From Pacificispira sp002696645 (GTDB taxonomy: Bacteria > Pseudomonadota > Alphaproteobacteria > UBA8366 > Aestuariispiraceae), in assembly GCF_048892425.1 (NCBI RefSeq), contig NZ_JBLZHU010000002.1, positions 310,001 through 374,000 on the forward strand: a stretch of DNA of 64,000 nucleotides, given 5' to 3'. A program made the position numbers and the translations under genes. Every line of letters starts with the position of its first letter. The stretch's first letter is position 1. Below are positions 7,896-16,529 of this stretch, one piece after another. The notes below the pieces were generated by a model. It saw only the letters and a list, made by a program, of their open reading frames with translations, was not told where the DNA came from and searched no databases.

Positions 7896-8723
7896 TTACA
7901 GCAGATTGATTCGCATATTTTCCCGCGCGATGATCGCGCCGGACCAGGTTTCGCGCGCCTTGATTTCCAAGGCCTCCATAAAGGCATCATCATGGGTGGG
8001 ATCGTGATGGAAAATCGCCAGCATTCGGACATTTGCGGCACGGCACAGTCGGATGCCTTCTTCCCATGTGGAATGGCCCCAGCCCACCTTTTCCGGAAAT
8101 TCCTCCTCCGTATAAGTGCTGTCATAGATTACCAGATCCGCCCCCTCGATCAGGGCCAGGACATTTTCGTCCGGCTTGCCGGGCACATGTTCCGTGTCGG
8201 TCACGTAACACATCGCCTTGCCGCGATGTTCAATGCGATAGCCGGTTGCGCCATTGGGGTGGTTCAGGGGCATTGTTTTTACGCGGACATTTTCTGATAA
8301 ATCGAAAACATCGCCTGCCTTGAAATCCGAAAACGTCAATTTTCCGCGCATCGCTTCCAGGGGGACAGGAAAAAACGGCTGCGCCATTTGCCCCGACAGA
8401 ACCTTCCGAATGCCGCCCTGATCTTCTTCAACATGCCCGGCCATGATCTCAAAAGACCGGTCCGGCAGAAAGGCGGGCGTGAAAAAGGGGAAACCATTGA
8501 TATGATCCCAATGGGTATGGGACAGCATCAGGTGGGCGTGCTTCACATCTTTTTTCAGCATCCATTGACCCAGCGAACGGATACCCGTTCCCGCATCGAA
8601 TATGATGTGCTCCCCCCCGGCGGAGACTTCAATACAACTGGTGTTGCCCCCAAAGCCGATATGGCGTGGCGACGGGCAGGCAATAGACCCGCGCACTCCC
8701 CAGAACTTTACCTTAAACGCCAT
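7896..8723 (-). CDS. MBL-fold metallo-hydrolase
   Basis: 275 residues. It starts MAFKVKFWGVRGSIACPSP and shows the metallo-beta-lactamase-fold zinc motif HTHWDHINGFPFF near residue 90, further ligands in the CYVTDTEH and YDSTYTEEEF regions, and the closing HHDPTHDD near 245. This is the soluble, single-domain group related to PhnP, RNase Z and class II cyclic-nucleotide phosphodiesterases. Members often sit beside nucleotide cyclases, and here the CHASE2 cyclase operon begins 236 bases downstream on the same strand, so a role in second-messenger turnover is possible but unproven. No signal peptide is seen, so it should be cytosolic. Its start is ATG with a 117-base upstream spacer free of genes. 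Confidence 0.88.
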   Translation of the reverse strand: MAFKVKFWGVRGSIACPSPRHIGFGGNTSCIEVSAGGEHIIFDAGTGIRSLGQWMLKKDVKHAHLMLSHTHWDHINGFPFFTPAFLPDRSFEIMAGHVEEDQGGIRKVLSGQMAQPFFPVPLEAMRGKLTFSDFKAGDVFDLSENVRVKTMPLNHPNGATGYRIEHRGKAMCYVTDTEHVPGKPDENVLALIEGADLVIYDSTYTEEEFPEKVGWGHSTWEEGIRLCRAANVRMLAIFHHDPTHDDAFMEALEIKARETWSGAIIARENMRINLL

Positions 8724-8840
8724 TGATCATACCTCTCAATTCTCCCACTAACTATCCTGAACCGGTTCCTCTATCAGCATAAAGGCTCATTTAAATAAAA
8801 AGTATATACAATTTTAAACAAACCGCACGGCTTTAGGGTC

Positions 8841-9515
8841 TTATGGATGAAGTCTGAGTGATATGCGCTCGTTCTGTTGCTGGTTCGCGACGATGGGATT
8901 CTTGGCGACATCCAGATTCGGGACTTTGGGTTGGGTGTCGGCAAAGCCGGTTGCTGTCAGCCATTTTGGTTCAACGCCCAGATCAATAAGTTCGCGCACA
9001 ATGCGGGCTGCCTGACTGGCGGAAAGCTCCCAATTGGTTGGATAGATGGACCCTGACGGTGGGGTCCTGTTGGATGTGTGCCCTTCCACATCGACCTTAA
9101 AGATATCATAGGGCGGTTGGCGCAATTGTTCCCGAATGGCCTCCAGTACCGGGATCGCACCCTCATCCAGCTCCGTCGTACCATCTTTGAAAAAGGAGCC
9201 GCTGGAGAAATCAATGACCACCCCCTGATTATCAAATCCAACATTGATCGCATTGGGTGGAAACGGGCTGACTTCCGCCAATTCAAAATTCAACGATGCT
9301 TCCAGGTCGAATAACGGGGTATCTCCGCCGCCCGCACCGATCTTATCGGCAATTCCGGCCTTCACCTCATCAAACATGGGAAGATCGACTTTCGAGAAGG
9401 AAACCAGCATCACGAAAAACGCCATAAGCAGGGTGATGGCATCCGCATATGTGACCAGCCAATCCTCGACCTCGTCGGGCGCTTCCCCGGCGGGAGGTTT
9501 GCGCTTTTTAGCCAT
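8841..9515 (-). CDS. motB: MotB-type flagellar stator protein (OmpA-family peptidoglycan anchor)
   Basis: 224 residues, shorter than the roughly 300 of enteric MotB. A basic N-terminus leads into a single membrane helix with the proton- or sodium-binding Asp in VTYADAITLLMAFFVMLVSF (about 20-40). Then come a short plug/linker and a C-terminal OmpA-like domain (VDVEGHTSN near 140, LSASQAARIVREL) that binds peptidoglycan. It starts 20 bases after the MotA stop, so the pair is one operon with MotA first. No flagellar rod, hook, switch or chemotaxis gene lies in the window, so this is either the only, detached stator locus or an accessory stator. Conservation of the Asp supports a working ion channel. 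Confidence 0.88.
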   Translation of the reverse strand: MAKKRKPPAGEAPDEVEDWLVTYADAITLLMAFFVMLVSFSKVDLPMFDEVKAGIADKIGAGGGDTPLFDLEASLNFELAEVSPFPPNAINVGFDNQGVVIDFSSGSFFKDGTTELDEGAIPVLEAIREQLRQPPYDIFKVDVEGHTSNRTPPSGSIYPTNWELSASQAARIVRELIDLGVEPKWLTATGFADTQPKVPNLDVAKNPIVANQQQNERISLRLHP

Positions 9516-9535
9516 ATCACCCCTCCCTTGCCTTG

Positions 9536-10327
9536 TTATTTCGCCTGCTTATCAATGTCGAAACGTATGTTGGGGTCCAGGAAACTATTCATTCGATCTG
9601 CAATATATCTTGGTGAGCGGCGTTCGGCGAGCATCACAAGGCCTTCTGTAATCAATTCGTGTCGAAAGCGTTGTATCTGTTGGCGCTGGGTCAATTTGGA
9701 TGCGGCGGGAATCAGGATTAATCGGGCAAATAACACGCCGTATAGGGTCGTATTTAAGGCGACGGCCAGACCGATCCCCAGATCTTTCGGATCGGCGCCC
9801 AGGCTGGACAGCATAATAATCAAGCCAACCAATGTGCCGATCATGCCAAAGGCCGGTGCCGTCGCGCCCATGCCTTTCAGAATGTTGGCGGGAACCAGAT
9901 TCCGCTCAAAAGTCTTATCGGCGGTAATTTCCAGGGTTTCGCGCAATTCTTCCCCGGTATAGCCACTGAGCAGATTTTCGACCCCGAAGCTCAGGAATTC
10001 ATCCCCCTGCACTTTCTTGACTTCAGCCTCCAGACCGATCAGCCCCTTCTGCTGCGCCAGATACCCCCATTGGATCAAGCGCCCGACATCCTGATTCAGG
10101 ACATTCCGTCCGGCCCGATAGACTGCAAACATGCTAAAAATGCTGCGCAGGGCCAGCATGACATAGCGGTATTCCTGACCCAGAAAGGTCGCCGCCAACG
10201 TGCCACCGATGACCATGACAAAGCTGAAAGGGTCAACGAATATCAGATAATTGTTCGTCTGCGATACGATCGCGAAGATGAACAGCCCAAAGGCCAACAG
10301 AAAGGCAATAAGCGTATTAAGTGACAT
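9536..10327 (-). CDS. motA: MotA/PomA-type flagellar stator ion-channel subunit
   Basis: 263 residues with four predicted membrane helices: two near the N-terminus (LIAFLLAFGLFIFAIVSQ and PFSFVMVIGGTLAATFLG) and two after the cytoplasmic loop. The third holds the conserved Pro in GATAPAFGMIGTLVGLI, and the fourth is ALNTTLYGVLFARLILIP. The cytoplasmic loop (about 60-150) is the torque-generating part that contacts FliG in flagellar motors. The length and the GIGLAVALNTTLYG pattern are closer to PomA/LafT than to E. coli MotA, hinting at sodium coupling, though ion choice cannot be settled from sequence. It is the first gene of the motA-motB operon, divergent from the methyltransferase gene at 10512. 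Confidence 0.88.
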   Translation of the reverse strand: MSLNTLIAFLLAFGLFIFAIVSQTNNYLIFVDPFSFVMVIGGTLAATFLGQEYRYVMLALRSIFSMFAVYRAGRNVLNQDVGRLIQWGYLAQQKGLIGLEAEVKKVQGDEFLSFGVENLLSGYTGEELRETLEITADKTFERNLVPANILKGMGATAPAFGMIGTLVGLIIMLSSLGADPKDLGIGLAVALNTTLYGVLFARLILIPAASKLTQRQQIQRFRHELITEGLVMLAERRSPRYIADRMNSFLDPNIRFDIDKQAK

Positions 10328-10511
10328 CTGCCGTGAACGCCCCCCGCAAAACCCTTTTACAGCCCCATGACTTTCTGGGCTGTCTTGCCCGTGTTAATCA
10401 TGTATCAGTATGCGCGATTCGGCCCCTGTCATCCGCAACTGAATGGGCGAGTATGGGTGACTTCGCGGCAAAAGCCAATAAATCTGCCCCATAATTGATA
10501 CCAGGAGCCTT

Positions 10512-11816
10512 GTGCCCGTGCGCCCCAGACGAAAAAGCACTAAGAGTCGCGTTGCTGCACCGCCCGTTACTGTCACGGTTGATAGCATCGGTGCACGGGG
10601 TGACGGTGTGGCTCAGGGCCCATCGGGCCCGCTGTTTATACCGGGCACGGCGCCCGGGGATACGGTTGTCGCGGCACCCGGCGAAAAGCGGGGCGACGGC
10701 TGGGCGGCAAAGATGCTAGACCTTATTACGCCCGGTCCGGACCGCGTTGATCCCGTCTGTCAGCATGCAGCGACATGCGGTGGCTGTTCATTGCAGCATT
10801 TAGATCTGAGCGCGATTGCGCGCATCAAGCGCGGCCATCTGGTGGAGGCCTTAAGCCGCCGCGGGATCAGTGAAGATCTGGTTGCACAGACGCGCGAAGT
10901 GCCCCCGGGGACGCGGCGGCGCTTGCGTTTGACAATCGTGCGTCCGGGCGGAAGGGCCATGATCGGGTTTAACGTCCGGGGCACAAGCCGCCTGATCGAT
11001 ATCCAGGAATGCCCGGTCGCCCGACCGGAAATAGTCGCCCTGTTACCGGCCTTGCGAGACCTCGCTACCTCCATGAACAGTCTGGGAAAGGGCGGGGATA
11101 TTCAGGTCACACTCAGTGATACCGGGTTTGACCTGATGTTTATTCCGGCCCGCCCGTCCGATCCCGACCTTGCCGAACGGCAGCGGCTGGTCAGCTTTGC
11201 AGAGAAACATGATATCGCGCGGATTGCCTGGGAATCGGATGGATTTGCAGAACCCGTCGCAGCAAGGCGGCCCGCCCGCCTGGTGATCGCCGGTGTGCCG
11301 GTCGATCTGCCCATCGGGGCGTTTCTGCAGCCCAGTCGAGAGGGGGAGGCAATCCTGGTCGATCTGGTGCGCGCCGGACTGCCGCCAGACGCTAAAATCA
11401 TTGCCGACCTGTATGCAGGATGCGGCAGTCTGTCCTTGCCGCTGGCCGTGGGTGGGGCAAATGTCTTCGCCGCTGAGGGGGAATCAGCCCCCGTCGACGC
11501 CCTGCGACGGGCGGCAGCGGGCCTGCGTGTCCAGGCGGAATGTCGGGATCTGGCGAAACATCCCCTGACCGAACAGGAACTGGCGCGTTACGATGCGGTT
11601 ATTTTTGATCCGCCTCGTGCAGGCGCAGCGGCCCAGGCAGAGCGACTGGCCTGGAGCACTGTTAAGACAATTGTTGCAGTATCCTGCAATCCGGCAACCC
11701 TGGCGCGGGATCTTGGCGTGTTAATGGATGGCGGCTATGAGGTGCAGAAGGTCACCCCAGTCGATCAATTCACCTGGTCATCGCATTTAGAAGCCGTCGC
11801 TGTTTTAACGCGGTAG
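10512..11816 (+). CDS. rlmD: RlmD/TrmA-family SAM-dependent RNA (uracil-C5) methyltransferase
   Basis: 434 residues. Start GTG at 10512 (a second GTG at 10518 is possible) behind AGGAG at 10503-10507. The N-terminal TRAM-like region (VTVDSIGARGDGVAQGPSG) is followed by the iron-sulfur cysteines CQHAATCGGCSLQH (about 83-96), then a class I methyltransferase domain with the SAM motif IIADLYAGCGSLSLPLA and the catalytic cysteine in AVSCNPATLARDL near residue 398. The family methylates uracil at C5 in 23S rRNA or tRNA; RlmD (U1939) is the usual alphaproteobacterial assignment, but TrmA-like specificity cannot be excluded. The gene ends 35 bases before the stop of the convergent transporter gene. 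Confidence 0.85.
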   Translation: MPVRPRRKSTKSRVAAPPVTVTVDSIGARGDGVAQGPSGPLFIPGTAPGDTVVAAPGEKRGDGWAAKMLDLITPGPDRVDPVCQHAATCGGCSLQHLDLSAIARIKRGHLVEALSRRGISEDLVAQTREVPPGTRRRLRLTIVRPGGRAMIGFNVRGTSRLIDIQECPVARPEIVALLPALRDLATSMNSLGKGGDIQVTLSDTGFDLMFIPARPSDPDLAERQRLVSFAEKHDIARIAWESDGFAEPVAARRPARLVIAGVPVDLPIGAFLQPSREGEAILVDLVRAGLPPDAKIIADLYAGCGSLSLPLAVGGANVFAAEGESAPVDALRRAAAGLRVQAECRDLAKHPLTEQELARYDAVIFDPPRAGAAAQAERLAWSTVKTIVAVSCNPATLARDLGVLMDGGYEVQKVTPVDQFTWSSHLEAVAVLTR

Positions 11817-11851
11817 AGCAACATTCAGGAGTTCATGCGGCCGCTTGATGC

Positions 11852-12727
11852 TCACAGAATAAAATACAGCAGGACGGGCAGGGCGACGAAGCTCATCACG
11901 GTGGAGACGACCACCAGGCCCGCCACTTCGGCCGGGCTGTTGTTGTAATATTGTGCGAACAGGTAATTGAACACCGCAACAGGCATGGTGCACATAATCA
12001 GCATCACCCCGGCTTGAACGCCGTGCAGGTCAAAGCCCCAGACCATGGCCAGACCGATGATCAACCCCCCGCCGATGCGAATAACCGATAGGATGATCGC
12101 GCGGCCCAGATTGCCAACCGTCAGGCGCGCCAGCGATACCCCCAACAGCAACAGCATGATTGGTATTGTAAACTGACCAATCAGGGAAATTGTATTGTCC
12201 AGCCACAGGGGCAGTTGTGTTTCCGTGCCCAGCAACAGCCCCGCCAGCAGGATTGCATAGATATGGGGTGTCGTCGCCACGCGCTTCCAGGAGATATTGC
12301 CTGCCGCAATCGACGACCCGATGGTGAATTGAATGACGGATGAAACCGTGAAAAAGCCAACACCCAGCGCCAGACCGACATCACCATAGGCAAACAGGCA
12401 CAGCGAAAGCCCCATATTCCCGGTATTGGGCAACATCAGGGCGGGAAGAAACGGGGGCAAGGGCAGGCGCATCAGTTTCAGGGCGATGAACCCCAAAGCA
12501 AAGGCGGAAAAATGCACCAGCACCGCCATCCCGGCAAATTGCGACACCTCCATCAGGGAAATATCTGATTTTATCAGGGCGGAGAAAACCAGGCACGGAC
12601 TGCCGATAAAGACCACAATCGGGGTGAACTGGTCACTGTCCAGGGTGCGCCCGGCCTTGACCCAGATATACCCGACGGCAGCGGTCAGAAAGACCGGTGC
12701 CAGAACCGCGATAAGGTTTTCGATCAT
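11852..12727 (-). CDS. AEC-family (auxin efflux carrier-like) membrane transporter
   Basis: 291 residues, almost entirely hydrophobic, with about eight to ten predicted membrane helices. It begins MIENLIAVLAPVFLTAAVGYIWVKAG and has the internal-repeat pattern of the AEC family, including LPNTGNMGLSLCLFAYGD in the first half and MCTMPVAVFNYLFAQ in the second. Members export small organic acids or act as carboxylate and sodium-coupled carriers; the substrate here is unknown. It starts 12 bases after the stop of the adenosine kinase gene and is probably cotranscribed with it, which may hint at a metabolite link but is not proof. Confidence 0.87.
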   Translation of the reverse strand: MIENLIAVLAPVFLTAAVGYIWVKAGRTLDSDQFTPIVVFIGSPCLVFSALIKSDISLMEVSQFAGMAVLVHFSAFALGFIALKLMRLPLPPFLPALMLPNTGNMGLSLCLFAYGDVGLALGVGFFTVSSVIQFTIGSSIAAGNISWKRVATTPHIYAILLAGLLLGTETQLPLWLDNTISLIGQFTIPIMLLLLGVSLARLTVGNLGRAIILSVIRIGGGLIIGLAMVWGFDLHGVQAGVMLIMCTMPVAVFNYLFAQYYNNSPAEVAGLVVVSTVMSFVALPVLLYFIL

Positions 12728-12739
12728 GGTGCCCCGCCC

Positions 12740-13735
12740 TTATGCCCCCAGCACTGTCGCAACCAGGGCTTTCACATCCGCTTCCGGGCGCGCGCCATAG
12801 TGGGAAATCACTTCTGCTGCCAGTATTCCGCCAATCCGGGCGCATTTCGCCAGATCATACCCTTGTGTATAGCCATACAGGAATCCTGCGGCATATTGAT
12901 CGCCAGCGCCTGTCGTATCCACGACCTTGGCGACCGATTCTGCGGGAACAACATGCATATCGTCCCCAGACAGGATCACAGACCCTTTTTCGGATCGGGT
13001 CAGGCAGGCAATCTTGCAATCCTGCTTTGCGGTCTTCAGCGCGGTATCGAAATCATCCGTCTGATATAGGGAACAAATCTCCTGCTCATTGGCGAACAGA
13101 ATATCGACATGATTGCGCACCAGATCCAGAAAGGCGTCGCGATGGCGGTCGACGCAGAACCCATCGCTTAAACTCAAGGAAACCTCACGCCCTGCAGCAT
13201 GCGCGGCATTGGCTGCGGCAATAAAGGCGGCTTTGGCAGCATCGCGATCAAACAGATATCCTTCCAGATACAAAACCCGGGCGGCCTGGATCGCAGAAAC
13301 GGATACGTCGTCTGGAGCGAAATTTGATGCCGCCCCCAAATAGGTCACCATGGTGCGCTGTGCATCGGGTGTCACCAACACCAGGCATTTACCGGTTCCC
13401 ATGTCGCCAGGGGCTGCGGCTGTTGGGAAATCCACGCCCATCGCGGTCATATCATGGCGAAAAACAGCACCGAACTGATCGTCACAGACCTTGCCGATAT
13501 AGGCCCCCACACCGCCCAGCGCGGCAAAGCCAGCCATGGTATTGCCGCAAGACCCGCCGGATTTTTCAACTCCGGCTGGCAGGGTGTCATAAAGACTGTC
13601 AGAATCGGCGCGTTCCACCAGGGACATACCGCCCTTGGGAAGTCCGGCGCGTGTCAGCGCTGCGTCATCGACCTCGACCAAAACATCAACAAGGGCGTTG
13701 CCGATACCGATAACATCGTAGCGCGTTTCTGACAT
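12740..13735 (-). CDS. PfkB-family adenosine kinase
   Basis: 331 residues. The N-terminus (YDVIGIGNALVDVLVEVDD) and the glycine-rich KSGGSCGNTMAGFAALGG are typical of ribokinase/PfkB sugar kinases. The catalytic anion hole is VDTTGAGDQYAAGFLYG near residue 275. The family phosphorylates the 5' hydroxyl of nucleosides or sugars; this length and pattern match the bacterial adenosine kinase group, which salvages adenosine to AMP. It could act on another nucleoside. It is first of two genes, with the AEC transporter downstream. The 183-base region ahead of it is divergent to a response-regulator gene. Confidence 0.85.
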   Translation of the reverse strand: MSETRYDVIGIGNALVDVLVEVDDAALTRAGLPKGGMSLVERADSDSLYDTLPAGVEKSGGSCGNTMAGFAALGGVGAYIGKVCDDQFGAVFRHDMTAMGVDFPTAAAPGDMGTGKCLVLVTPDAQRTMVTYLGAASNFAPDDVSVSAIQAARVLYLEGYLFDRDAAKAAFIAAANAAHAAGREVSLSLSDGFCVDRHRDAFLDLVRNHVDILFANEQEICSLYQTDDFDTALKTAKQDCKIACLTRSEKGSVILSGDDMHVVPAESVAKVVDTTGAGDQYAAGFLYGYTQGYDLAKCARIGGILAAEVISHYGARPEADVKALVATVLGA

Positions 13736-13927
13736 ATCAAAACTCTCCTAAAGAAAATAAGGTATTGCCCGGAAGGGTCAGGAAGAACTTAGTGATCGCG
13801 TGATACCCCCATCAACAGCATTGTGCAACGGTACGCAGGAAAGTTGCGTTAAAATCTAACCCATTGACGTGTGATGTATTCTGATAAAGATATCTGTAAC
13901 CGGTTCGTGTGGTAAGGATTGAGTGCT

Positions 13928-14470
13928 ATGGCTCAAAATTTTGAGCGCCTGAGCGTCATGATCGTCGATGATAATGTGTCGATGCGTCATTTGCTGAAGG
14001 AAATATTGTTGGCTTTTGGCATCGTGCGTATCGCGGAATGCAGCGATGGGAAAGAAGCATTGATGCATCTGAAAAGTTTCCATGCAGATGCGATCTTTGC
14101 CGATTGGATGATGGAACCGATGAGCGGCCTGGAACTGGCGAAGAGCATTCGGACGGACTCGGACCGCCCGTATATACCCATCATAATGCTGACAGGCCAT
14201 ACAGAGCGGCATCGTGTTGAAGAGGCCCGCGATGCAGGAATAACGGAATTTTTGGCAAAACCAATTTCCGCCAATTCTGTTTATCAACGCCTTCAGGAAA
14301 TTGTTAAGCGACCCCGAAGCTTTGTTAAGGCGCCGGGTTTTGCCGGCCCGGACCGTCGACGTCGGCCGCCTGTCGGGGACGGCTCCCTGAAACGTCGGGC
14401 GTCAGATATCGAAGGTAAGGACGCGACCTCAGCCGACAGCAAGCCCCCGGGTGGTGCGAAAAAGCCTTAA
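13928..14470 (+). CDS. Response regulator receiver protein with GPDRRRR tail
   Basis: 180 residues from the ATG at 13928, chosen for the AAGGA site at 13914-13918 spaced 9 bases; a TTG at 13919 touches that site and is unlikely. A full CheY-like receiver domain covers about 8-125: acidic MIVDDN, phospho-acceptor Asp in AIFADWMMEPMSG, Thr in IIMLTGHTE and the Lys in FLAKPIS. No output domain follows, only a basic, disordered tail (about 130-180) with FAGPDRRRRPP. The same motif follows the receiver of the larger regulator at 23487, so the two are related. No histidine kinase is adjacent. The gene ends 2 bases from the convergent phosphate-transporter stop. Confidence 0.9.
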   Translation: MAQNFERLSVMIVDDNVSMRHLLKEILLAFGIVRIAECSDGKEALMHLKSFHADAIFADWMMEPMSGLELAKSIRTDSDRPYIPIIMLTGHTERHRVEEARDAGITEFLAKPISANSVYQRLQEIVKRPRSFVKAPGFAGPDRRRRPPVGDGSLKRRASDIEGKDATSADSKPPGGAKKP

Positions 14471-14472
14471 AC

Positions 14473-15996
14473 TCAAGAGCCAACGTTCATGACCGATTGC
14501 ACGATCAGGAAAATCCCGGCGGACAACAGCGCCGACGCAGGAACCGTGATCAACCAGGCGGCAATAATGGTCAGGAAATGGGACCGTCGCACCAGTTTGC
14601 GATGGGCAATCTCCTCCGGCACCATCCGGGGCAGGGATTTGGCCCCGCGACGCTCTGCGCCTGCCCAGGCAGCATCGGTTTGTAAACGACGCTCCGCCTT
14701 GCGGATCACCCGCTGGCGGCTGGTATAGAATTCCCGAAAGAAGCCGACACCGAAGACGGCGCCGACCGCGATATGCGTGGAACTGACCGGCAGGCCCAGC
14801 CAGGAGGCAAGGATCACCGTGATCGCGGCGGACAAGGCGACACAGAAGGCGCGCATCGGGTTCATCTTGGTAATGCGCGCGCCAACCATGCGGATCAGTT
14901 TCGGCCCATACAGAAACAACCCCAAACTGATTCCAAAGGCACCGATCAGCATGACCCAGATCGGCACGGTGACCGTCGCGGCGATCTTCCCGTCTTGCAG
15001 GCTGTGCAGGATCGCCGCCAGCGGGCCAATGGCATTGGCGACATCGTTTGCACCATGGGCAAAGGACAGCAGCGCCGCAGAACAGATCAGCGGGAAGCGA
15101 AATAAGGCACGCAAGGACTGATTGCGGTTTTCCATGCCCCTGGATTGACGGCGGATTATAGGGTTCATTACCGCCCAACAGATCAGGAAAACCACGCCTG
15201 ACAGGGTCAGAATAACCAGACCGCTGGGTTTCCAGATATGGGATAATCCCTTTAGCACCAGATATCCGAAAAACGATCCAGCCATGATGGCGACCAGAAG
15301 CGGGATCCAACGACGCGCCGCTGCGATCTTGTCATCACGATAGATCACATAGACCTTAATGAAGGCTAGAAACAGGGCTGCAATCACGCCGCCCAATATG
15401 GGCGAAATAACCCAACTGGCAGCAATCGCCCCCAGGGTTCCCCATTGAATCAGGGAAATACCAACCGCCGCTATGCCTGCCCCCATGACGCCCCCGACCA
15501 CGGCATGGGTCGTTGATACCGGTGCCCCGATCCAGGTCGCCAGATTAACCCAAATTGCAGCCGCCATCAGGGATGACATCATCGCCCATATGAATGTCTG
15601 TGGCTCTGAAACCTGGGTCGGGTCGATTATGCCTTTGGCGATCGTCGAAACGACATCGCCCCCAGCCAGCAGGGCACCGGCGCTTTCGCAAATGGCTGCG
15701 ATCACCAGGGCCCATACCAGTGTCATGGCGCGCGCACCAACTGCCGGGCCGACATTATTGGCAACGTCATTCGCGCCAATATTCAGCGCCATATAGGCCC
15801 CCAGAATGGCGGCAAAGACGATCAGTGTCGCATTATTGCCGAAACCGGATATGACCAGAGCCAGCAAGCCTGAAAACCCCAGAAACAACAGCGCCAGCGA
15901 CGGGGCCGTCAGGCGTCCTGACAGAGACCGTGCAGCGGCCTCGACATGGACGATCTTTTCCAGGTCTTTATCCAGGGATTGTTTTAAAGGGTCCAT
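14473..15996 (-). CDS. PiT-family inorganic phosphate transporter
   Basis: 507 residues from the ATG at 15996 (MDPLKQSLDK); the frame is open further upstream to 16119, but that stretch is the NUDIX coding region in another frame. About ten to twelve membrane helices. The two inverted PD001131-type signatures of PiT/Pho-4 carriers are visible: GANDVANNVGPAVGARAMT in the N-terminal half and HGANDVANAIGPLAAI in the C-terminal half. A long cytoplasmic loop carries a basic stretch (KAERRLQTDAAWAGAERRG). Function: low-affinity uptake of phosphate or metal-phosphate driven by protons or sodium. The start lies inside the 3' end of the upstream NUDIX gene (13-base overlap), so expression is probably coupled. 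Confidence 0.9.
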   Translation of the reverse strand: MDPLKQSLDKDLEKIVHVEAAARSLSGRLTAPSLALLFLGFSGLLALVISGFGNNATLIVFAAILGAYMALNIGANDVANNVGPAVGARAMTLVWALVIAAICESAGALLAGGDVVSTIAKGIIDPTQVSEPQTFIWAMMSSLMAAAIWVNLATWIGAPVSTTHAVVGGVMGAGIAAVGISLIQWGTLGAIAASWVISPILGGVIAALFLAFIKVYVIYRDDKIAAARRWIPLLVAIMAGSFFGYLVLKGLSHIWKPSGLVILTLSGVVFLICWAVMNPIIRRQSRGMENRNQSLRALFRFPLICSAALLSFAHGANDVANAIGPLAAILHSLQDGKIAATVTVPIWVMLIGAFGISLGLFLYGPKLIRMVGARITKMNPMRAFCVALSAAITVILASWLGLPVSSTHIAVGAVFGVGFFREFYTSRQRVIRKAERRLQTDAAWAGAERRGAKSLPRMVPEEIAHRKLVRRSHFLTIIAAWLITVPASALLSAGIFLIVQSVMNVGS

Positions 15997-16430
15997 GGCA
16001 CCGTGGGAAAAGTCCGCTGGGCAGACTGTAGTAAATGACACAATCCGGCATCGTCGACCTGACCGGCAGCTTCTGACAGGGTGCACCAGCGCATTTGCCG
16101 ATCGCCACGTTCTTTCCATTCCAGCCGATGTTCGATCACGTGTAACGGATAAACCAGGACGGAACAGCGCACTTCATAGCCCTTGGACATGCGCTTCTGA
16201 TAGTCGAAATGCCCAAAGGGTTCCGCCGAAACAGGTCCGATCACGCCGGCCTCTTCCTCCGCTTCGCGTGCGGCGGCGTCTGAATAGGACAGGCCTTTGA
16301 CCGGCCATCCTTTTGGCAGAATCCAGCGTCCCCGCTCCCGCGAGGTTATCAAAAGAATTTGCGTCTGCCCGCCTACGGAAACATAGGGCAGGGCCGCGAT
16401 CTGTTGCACTGATGCTGGCTGAATGAACAC
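15984..16430 (-). CDS. NUDIX hydrolase (DIPP-like)
   Basis: 148 residues from a GTG at 16430 that has a GAAGAAG ribosome-like site; the frame stays open to a TTG at 16502, so a start up to 24 codons earlier is possible. The NUDIX box is seen as GWPVKGLSYSDAAAREAEEEAGV (described: G-x5-x-A-x2-A-x-REAEEEAGV), preceded by ITSRERGRWILPKG, which is the pattern of the diphosphoinositol-polyphosphate/diadenosine-polyphosphate hydrolase group. Such enzymes cleave nucleoside diphosphate linkages; the substrate is unknown. The gene overlaps the start of the phosphate transporter by 13 bases, a suggestive pairing of phosphate uptake with pyrophosphate-bond hydrolysis. Confidence 0.82.
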   Translation of the reverse strand: MFIQPASVQQIAALPYVSVGGQTQILLITSRERGRWILPKGWPVKGLSYSDAAAREAEEEAGVIGPVSAEPFGHFDYQKRMSKGYEVRCSVLVYPLHVIEHRLEWKERGDRQMRWCTLSEAAGQVDDAGLCHLLQSAQRTFPTVPWTL

Positions 16431-16529
16431 AGGCTTCTTCAAATCAGGGGGCGTTGTCACAAATATGTAACAATCACTATCGCACGATTCGACCCAGGCC
16501 AATCGTTAATGTGCGGGTTGCACAACGGG

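Noticed and set aside
10361..10381. Inverted repeat AGCCC/GGGCT between motA and rlmD
   Set aside because: The stem is only 5 bases with a long loop and no T run; not strong enough for a terminator or operator.
13865..13895. TTGACG as a promoter element of the small response regulator
   Set aside because: No acceptable -10 element is found at 16-18 bases.
14429..15310. Minus-strand frame of 293 codons
   Set aside because: It overlaps the PiT transporter in another frame on the same strand; its residues are Gly/Arg/His-rich and lack the hydrophobic pattern of the real gene.
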